Program-made: the position numbers and the translations under genes
Shown: positions 5,179-9,372 of the stretch, piece by piece
Layout of the letters: each line of letters opens with the position of its first letter
Position numbering within the stretch: the first letter of the stretch is position 1
Origin: Candidatus Hydrogenedentota bacterium
GTDB taxonomy: Bacteria > Hydrogenedentota > Hydrogenedentia > Hydrogenedentales > SLHB01
NCBI GenBank assembly: GCA_022706165.1
Contig: JAKJDA010000088.1
Span: forward strand, 1 to 9,372
Reading direction: 5' to 3'
Length of the DNA stretch: 9,372 bases
The notes under the pieces: generated by a model
Seen by the model: the letters and a program-made list of their open reading frames with translations, nothing else
What the model was told of the DNA's origin: nothing
Databases searched by the model: none

Positions 5179-6654
5179 CTATTTTTCCGGATCGGCCGTT
5201 CCTGGGGTATCGTATTTTTTGTGAACGACTTCGACGCGCACTTGGCCGATGATCGAAATAAGCTGGGTTTGCTGTAGCAGGTCGCCTTCGGAGAGTTTGA
5301 TATGCGTGGGGTCGACAAGAGGCTGGCCAAAGGTGGGGTCCATGTCAACCCATGTTCCAATCCAAACCTTGGCCCACTGATGAAAGTAAAAGCCCGGCCT
5401 TGGGGCTTCCGTATACACCAACCCCGCGACTTCGCGCGCAGGGATTCCGGCGGCGCGCGCGAGACCGACGAACAATACGCTGTGTTCCGTGCAATCGCCT
5501 TCTGGATTTTCGAGCACTTCCAGCGCGTTCGATAGACGCGCCGAGAAGGTCGAGCGGACGTTGGCGCAGGTCCATGTGCAGAGCTTGCTTGCCACGGCAA
5601 ACGCGTCCTTTTCGTCGCCGGCGATCTCGCGCGCCTTGGCGACAATTTTTGCGTTGTCGCTTTGGACAAACGTCGAGGGCTTCGTCCACGGCAGCACGTC
5701 CTCGGGGATATCGGCCAAGGGAAGCGTCAACGGCGCTATGGCGTCTGCGGCAAGGCGTCTGCTCGAGAACGAGAAGGGCCCTCCGTCGGCAGGAGTCACC
5801 AAGGCCTGCCGGGAGTCATGGAAGCTATGCCGCTCCGACAAGGGGCCGCGCAACGTCAGCGCGAGTTCGATGAGGTTTCCGGGCTTCTCGATCGGCGCAT
5901 CGAGCAACGCCGCGTTCGACACCAACACGTCGTTGCTGTACTGCACGTCCTGGGCCATTTCTTTTGGCTCCAAGCGCATCACCATGATCCCGGCGACCGT
6001 GTCTTCCAAGACCAGTCCCTTTTCCGTCACGATGGAAACGGTTTCCACGCCCAATTCAGGAACGGCGCTCCTTATTTTGAACACTTTCGTCGCTACGCCT
6101 TCCAGATTGCGTTCCTCGATGGTCTCGATCGCGCTGTGGCCGTCAAATTCCTTCCGGTAAGCCGGCTCGAACGCACGGTACGATATCTTGTCGCCAATCT
6201 TCGCCTGCCCGCCCAGCAAACGCAATTGGCGCGCCATGTCCGTTAGGGTCTCCGAGGGACGCGGCAACATTTCGGTGTGGGCAGTTCCTCCCACCTTTGT
6301 CGTGAAGCGCAATGCGTCGCCCTCGACCTTCCCCGAGAAAAGCGACCGCCCGGACGCGTCGTCCACCTGCGCCTCCACCTTGAGAAGCGCGCCGTTCGAT
6401 GCGTAGGATCGCGTGGTCAGGGAACGCATGTCTTGCCGTTGTCCGCCCATCGTCACTTGGAACCGGCAATCTTCCGTATAGGTGACGGCGCCGTCCCCTG
6501 CAATCGAGAGCGCCGTCATCGAGTAGCCGGACTTGTGGCCGTTTAGGTATAGCCCATACCAGCGCTCGCCCTGGAGGGAAGCCAGGTCGATTTCTTGCGC
6601 GGCGAGCATGCGGGTGAACAACGTGACGGACAGCATGAACAGGGCTTTCTTCAT
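5179..6654 (-). CDS. Secreted transglutaminase-like (papain-fold) protein
   Basis: The 491-residue protein starts at ATG 6654-6652. The frame stays open 91 codons further up, but this start gives a clean signal peptide (MKKALFMLSVTLFTRMLAAQ, cleavage likely near residue 18-20). No strong ribosome site precedes it. Residues about 30-330 are a beta-rich region with no motif I can name with confidence, beginning WYGLYLNGHKSGY. A transglutaminase-core domain follows (about 335-450). The catalytic triad is visible as C388 (GDCTEH), H425 (FHQWAKVWIG) and D439 (VDMDPTFGQ), so an active enzyme is plausible. Family members act as proteases or peptide/amide hydrolases as well as cross-linkers, so the reaction is unknown. 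It lies 65 bp after the metallophosphoesterase gene on the same strand and is probably co-transcribed. The periplasm is the likely location. Confidence 0.86.
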   Translation of the reverse strand: MKKALFMLSVTLFTRMLAAQEIDLASLQGERWYGLYLNGHKSGYSMTALSIAGDGAVTYTEDCRFQVTMGGQRQDMRSLTTRSYASNGALLKVEAQVDDASGRSLFSGKVEGDALRFTTKVGGTAHTEMLPRPSETLTDMARQLRLLGGQAKIGDKISYRAFEPAYRKEFDGHSAIETIEERNLEGVATKVFKIRSAVPELGVETVSIVTEKGLVLEDTVAGIMVMRLEPKEMAQDVQYSNDVLVSNAALLDAPIEKPGNLIELALTLRGPLSERHSFHDSRQALVTPADGGPFSFSSRRLAADAIAPLTLPLADIPEDVLPWTKPSTFVQSDNAKIVAKAREIAGDEKDAFAVASKLCTWTCANVRSTFSARLSNALEVLENPEGDCTEHSVLFVGLARAAGIPAREVAGLVYTEAPRPGFYFHQWAKVWIGTWVDMDPTFGQPLVDPTHIKLSEGDLLQQTQLISIIGQVRVEVVHKKYDTPGTADPEK

Positions 6655-6719
6655 GGTGTGAATAGATTGCAATCCTATCCGGTTGCGCGAACAAACACTG
6701 TGGAAGCCGCGTAGGCGGA

Positions 6720-8597
6720 CTATCGGCGCTCGAACGTTCCAGAGGCCATGTAATTCATCGGACCGCGCCAATCGGGACGCCACCAGCACTGCATGATCGT
6801 GTCGCCGTCGAGGTCGTTGACGGCCACATTCACGCGCACAGCCGTCCAGGACTTTCCCTGGACGGCATCGAGGTATGCGATGGGAACGGCCCACTCGGCC
6901 GCATAGCCGGTCGCCGTACGCGCACACGCGATGCGGGTTCCGGACGGAAGCTTGTCAAACCCATACACCTGTGCATCATGCTGACCGGGTATCGGCGCCA
7001 TAAGCAACAAATCCTGGAACTCGTTTTTTCCTTCGCCAAGGGACCGGTCCGGATCGGCGCGAACATCGAGACGCACCTCAATGCTGTCCTGCTGCCACGG
7101 GAATTGGCCGGGCCGCACCAGCACGTCGCCGTCGCGCACATCCACGGCGATATACAAATAAACGTCATCGTGTTGCACGGCAAAACGGTAGGAACAGTCT
7201 TCCTCGCCTTGCCACGCGCGTTCATCAGGCGGCATGAGCGGCGTGCGTCCCGACCATGCCTCGGGAAGCGTCGACCACTCGCGAAGGTCGCCGTCGACGC
7301 TCACCGGGGAAGAACGGCGAGGAGCCGCGCTGGGGCGATCCAAAACAATCCACGCATCCTGCTGCCAGGTCCGGGGCGACTGCTCGCCGGGCAACACGAC
7401 TTCATACGCCGCGGCGCCGAGAAGGGCATAGGGCAGGCCCATGTCCGCCTCGGGCTGCAAACGGCTTACCTCAAGCGGCAAGAACTTCTGCGAACCCGCC
7501 GCCGTATCGAGCCGCACATGACTTGGGGAAACCTGCAGAACATCGTTGGAGGGGAAAGAAAGCGTGACAACGACATCGGCTTCGGAACGGTTGGACAAGG
7601 CGACTTCCGTTAGCGCCTTACCCCCCATCCCGTCATGCAACATGACGGAGTTTATTCTTGTCCGCACATTGCCGAAGACATTTCGCATCTGGCCGACGGT
7701 AGTCTCGGTGAGAATGTCGTTCGGAATGAACGCGCCTAATGGAATCAGGGAGACTCTGGGCCCTTCGGAGCCGAGAGTCACCCATGTGAGGTGATCGAAC
7801 TCGCCGACGCTCGGCCCGGTCAGGCTGCTCCCCCCCCCGGTCGTGGCAAGGACGTAATAGTCGCGTCCATTACGGACATGCTTGGCGTACACATGCGTAT
7901 GTCCCGCGAAGACCGTGTAAGGACGATCCGCGAGAAGCGCTTCGATCTCGAGCCACGCGGAGTCGGGAACGGTCTCAGCAGATTCCGGAGCCCACAGAGG
8001 ATGGTGCAAAAAGACAAATGTCCACCGCACATCCTTGTGCTGGGCAAGCGTTTGGCGGACGTATGCGACTTGATCGCTCGAGATCCGCGCCTGGGACGGG
8101 TCTTCGGAATCCAAAGAGAGGAACAATGCGTTACGGTGCGTGAAGTGGTAATAGAGCCGTCCGCGGCGCGCCTTATATTCGGCGATAAGCGTATCATTGG
8201 TCAGGTCATGATTGCCCGGAACAAAGAAAAACGGCCGCTCCAAAAGCGCGAGTTCAGCGTCCAAATCCGCATACATGGCCTGAATGATTTCCGGATCGCG
8301 CGTGTACCCTTCAATAAGGTCGCCAACGCACATCACGAATTCCGGCTGCAGCTGGTTCAGGTGGGCGATCGCGTCTGCAAAAACGCCTGGACGATATCCT
8401 CCGTTCCGATCGGCCAGAATCGCAAACTGAAGCCGGTCATCCGTCGACGGAATGCCCCCGCGCGTCCACGGAACGGGCGAAGCCGTCACATCGCCCTGAA
8501 AAGCGCCGGCTCGCATGTTGCCAGCGCACGCGGCAAGCCCGGCCATTGCCGCGACCATCGTCAGAATCAGGAAAATGCCGCGCGCTCTTCTCATCAT
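6720..8597 (-). CDS. Lipoprotein metallophosphoesterase with C-terminal CBM9-like domain
   Basis: The 625-residue protein starts at ATG 8597 (a second ATG follows directly), with AGGAG 5 nt upstream. The frame extends further up without support. A basic N-terminus, a hydrophobic segment and a lipobox (LAAC, C24) mark a lipoprotein. The calcineurin-like phosphoesterase domain (about 55-285) shows LADRNGG (D63), VGDLIEG (D93), GNHD (128-131), FLHHP (H198, H199) and GHTH (232-235). The histidine of the first DxH is replaced (DRN), a variant I associate with envelope phosphoesterases carrying DRTGG-like motifs. A beta-rich linker (about 300-425) follows. The last ~195 residues (from VSVDGDLREWS through DDVYLYIAVDVRDGD and WQQDSIEVRLDV) resemble CBM9-like carbohydrate-binding domains. 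A role on phosphorylated glycans or other envelope phosphoesters is inferred. It is divergent from the TetR gene. Confidence 0.88.
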   Translation of the reverse strand: MMRRARGIFLILTMVAAMAGLAACAGNMRAGAFQGDVTASPVPWTRGGIPSTDDRLQFAILADRNGGYRPGVFADAIAHLNQLQPEFVMCVGDLIEGYTRDPEIIQAMYADLDAELALLERPFFFVPGNHDLTNDTLIAEYKARRGRLYYHFTHRNALFLSLDSEDPSQARISSDQVAYVRQTLAQHKDVRWTFVFLHHPLWAPESAETVPDSAWLEIEALLADRPYTVFAGHTHVYAKHVRNGRDYYVLATTGGGSSLTGPSVGEFDHLTWVTLGSEGPRVSLIPLGAFIPNDILTETTVGQMRNVFGNVRTRINSVMLHDGMGGKALTEVALSNRSEADVVVTLSFPSNDVLQVSPSHVRLDTAAGSQKFLPLEVSRLQPEADMGLPYALLGAAAYEVVLPGEQSPRTWQQDAWIVLDRPSAAPRRSSPVSVDGDLREWSTLPEAWSGRTPLMPPDERAWQGEEDCSYRFAVQHDDVYLYIAVDVRDGDVLVRPGQFPWQQDSIEVRLDVRADPDRSLGEGKNEFQDLLLMAPIPGQHDAQVYGFDKLPSGTRIACARTATGYAAEWAVPIAYLDAVQGKSWTAVRVNVAVNDLDGDTIMQCWWRPDWRGPMNYMASGTFERR

Positions 8598-8650
8598 ACC
8601 ATCTCCTCTCCCGGACCTGAGAAACCTGGCAGCGCAGTCTACACGCCGCA

Positions 8651-8660
8651 ATGCATGCAT
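8651..8660. promoter_or_regulatory. Perfect 10-bp palindrome at the phosphoesterase transcription start
   Basis: ATGCATGCAT is its own reverse complement and spans roughly +1 to +8 of the transcript predicted from the promoter at 8665-8693. A repressor site is possible, but so is chance, since the sequence is a simple alternating repeat. Confidence 0.25.
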
Positions 8661-8664
8661 CAAA

Positions 8665-8693
8665 ATTGTAAGCGGATACAGCTCCCCAGTCAA
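8665..8693 (-). promoter_or_regulatory. Sigma70-type promoter of the metallophosphoesterase/transglutaminase unit
   Basis: The minus strand has TTGACT (8693-8688), a 17-bp spacer and TACAAT (8670-8665), each 5 of 6 to consensus. The expected start is near 8658, giving a leader of about 60 nt before the ATG at 8597. It points away from the TetR promoter. Confidence 0.68.
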
Positions 8694-8708
8694 CGGGCCG
8701 GCGGGCGC

Positions 8709-8808
8709 GAAAATCGCTCCTTCTTGGAAGACGTTTGCCTTTTTCGGAGAACAAGACGCAACGAACACCGGAAAAATGTTGTTGGGTCTGAGCGGGCAAG
8801 CGATTTTC
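8709..8808. repeat. 10-bp perfect inverted repeat between the divergent promoters
   Basis: GAAAATCGCT at 8709-8718 and its exact reverse complement AGCGATTTTC at 8799-8808 are 80 bp apart. The right arm abuts the -35 box of the TetR promoter. The left arm lies about 15 bp upstream of the -35 box of the phosphoesterase promoter. The arms could be sites for one regulator controlling both promoters. Confidence 0.35.
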
Positions 8809-8837
8809 TTGACCACGGGGCGTTTTTTCATTATCCT
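8809..8837 (+). promoter_or_regulatory. Sigma70-type promoter of the TetR-family gene
   Basis: TTGACC (8809-8814), a 17-bp spacer and TATCCT (8832-8837) match consensus at 5 and 4 of 6 bases. Transcription would start near 8844, just before the operator-like palindrome and 37 nt ahead of the GTG start. Confidence 0.6.
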
Positions 8838-8848
8838 ATGGGGCATAT

Positions 8849-8866
8849 ATGTAACGTACGGTAAAT
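8849..8866. promoter_or_regulatory. TetR-type operator, probable autoregulatory site
   Basis: ATGTAACGTACGGTAAAT is an 18-bp inverted repeat in which 7 of 9 base pairs match, centred on a CGTACG core. It lies between the predicted transcription start (about 8844) and the ribosome site (8870-8874) of the TetR gene. Size, symmetry and position fit an autorepression site for a TetR dimer. Confidence 0.5.
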
Positions 8867-8880
8867 CGCGAGGGCGTTTT

Positions 8881-9372
8881 GTGGGCAGGCGGCGCGCAGG
8901 ACCGGAAGGTGCTGGACAGGACAATGAGACGAAGCAGCGTCTCGAGGAAAGCGCGCTGCATTTGTTTTCGCATAAAGGATACGCCGCGACAAGCATTCGT
9001 GAGATCATCGAACGCGCCGGCGTGACCCGGCCTGTTCTTTACTATTATTACGAAAGCAAGGAAGCGATGTTCCGGCGCCTTCTGGAGAGCCGTTTCGAGG
9101 CGTTCTCCCGGGATTTGGAGGAAGCGCTGGCAAAGGCTTCCACGTTGCGTGAATCGCTTCGCGCCATGGCCTGGACGACCTTTCAGCACGCAGAACAATC
9201 TCCAGAGGCGGTTCGGCTCATCCTGCAAACGTTTTTTGCGCCGCGGCTGGATCGTCCCGACTTCGATGAGGACAGTTTGTGGGAACCCCGATTCAACCGG
9301 ATCCGCGCCCTCATGGAGGCGGCCCGCCTTTCCAAGGAGGTGACCGCAGGCGATCCGGAGATATTGGCTCCG
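8881..9372 (+). CDS. TetR/AcrR-family transcriptional regulator, N-terminal 164 residues
   Basis: The frame starts at GTG 8881 with GAGGG 6 nt upstream and runs open through the window end, so the C-terminus is missing. No ATG, GTG or TTG lies shortly upstream in frame. After a basic, Gly-rich tail (1-14), residues about 15-62 form the TetR DNA-binding domain: RLEESALHLFSHKGYAATSI, then REIIERAGVTRPVLYYYYESKE with the typical recognition helix ending in a tyrosine cluster. The rest (about 63-164) is helical ligand-binding/dimer domain. The inducer cannot be told from the sequence. It is divergent from the metallophosphoesterase gene and has a palindrome just before its start, so autoregulation is likely. 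Control of the neighbouring envelope genes is possible but not shown. Confidence 0.93.
   Translation, partial: MGRRRAGPEGAGQDNETKQRLEESALHLFSHKGYAATSIREIIERAGVTRPVLYYYYESKEAMFRRLLESRFEAFSRDLEEALAKASTLRESLRAMAWTTFQHAEQSPEAVRLILQTFFAPRLDRPDFDEDSLWEPRFNRIRALMEAARLSKEVTAGDPEILAP

Noticed and set aside
5160..5183. CCGG/CCGG hairpin over the transglutaminase stop as terminator
   Set aside because: The stem is 4 bp, with no following T tract.
6665..6674. GATTGCAATC palindrome upstream of the transglutaminase start
   Set aside because: It is a perfect 10-bp palindrome, but no promoter can be placed around it, so there is no supported role.
7791..8864. 357-codon plus-strand open frame
   Set aside because: It is antisense to the phosphoesterase gene, with an Arg/His-rich composition typical of an antisense reading of a GC-rich gene. 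It would also cover both divergent promoters.
1..9372. tRNA, rRNA, CRISPR array, transposase or attachment site
   Set aside because: None seen on either strand. Repeats are limited to those listed.

Overview
The window looks like a chromosomal segment of a GC-rich anaerobic Gram-negative bacterium. A lipobox lipoprotein and a signal-peptide protein point to a Gram-negative envelope, and an NADH-linked [FeFe]-hydrogenase locus points to a fermentative or H2-cycling lifestyle. The metallophosphoesterase/CBM9-like and transglutaminase proteins resemble those of Planctomycetes, Hydrogenedentes and similar lineages. That placement is a guess from protein style, with no marker gene behind it.

Layout: nearly everything is on the minus strand, so it is transcribed from right to left. 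At the right edge a TetR-family regulator (8881 onward, plus strand, cut by the window end) is divergent from a lipoprotein metallophosphoesterase with a C-terminal CBM9-like domain (8597-6720). A secreted transglutaminase-like protein (6654-5179) follows it. The 283-bp divergent region holds a well-formed sigma70-type promoter for each direction and a near-palindromic TetR-type operator just before the TetR start.

From 5081 leftwards comes a tightly packed cassette: a DRTGG-domain protein; a 513-residue fusion of an RsbT-like ATPase, two [4Fe-4S] ferredoxin motifs, a degenerate [FeFe]-hydrogenase H-cluster domain and a terminal Fe-S domain; a small DUF4190-like membrane protein; a second DRTGG protein; a PHP-family phosphoesterase; and a second HATPase protein. 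Several junctions are 4- to 8-nt start/stop overlaps, which implies translational coupling. This resembles the poorly understood accessory set found next to electron-bifurcating hydrogenases. It is probably a redox- or H2-sensing and signalling module.

A 309-bp AT-richer gap with a consensus extended -10 promoter separates this cassette from the hydrogenase structural genes. These begin with the HydC/NuoE-like subunit (738-181) and a (2Fe-2S) thioredoxin-like ferredoxin protein (160 to beyond the left edge). The HydB/NuoF and catalytic HydA genes are expected just outside the window.

The most unusual spot is 3005-3186. It holds a strong hairpin and a 37-bp imperfect copy of the start region of the second DRTGG gene. 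The two copies bracket the DUF4190-like gene, as if that gene had been inserted into or captured by the conserved operon.
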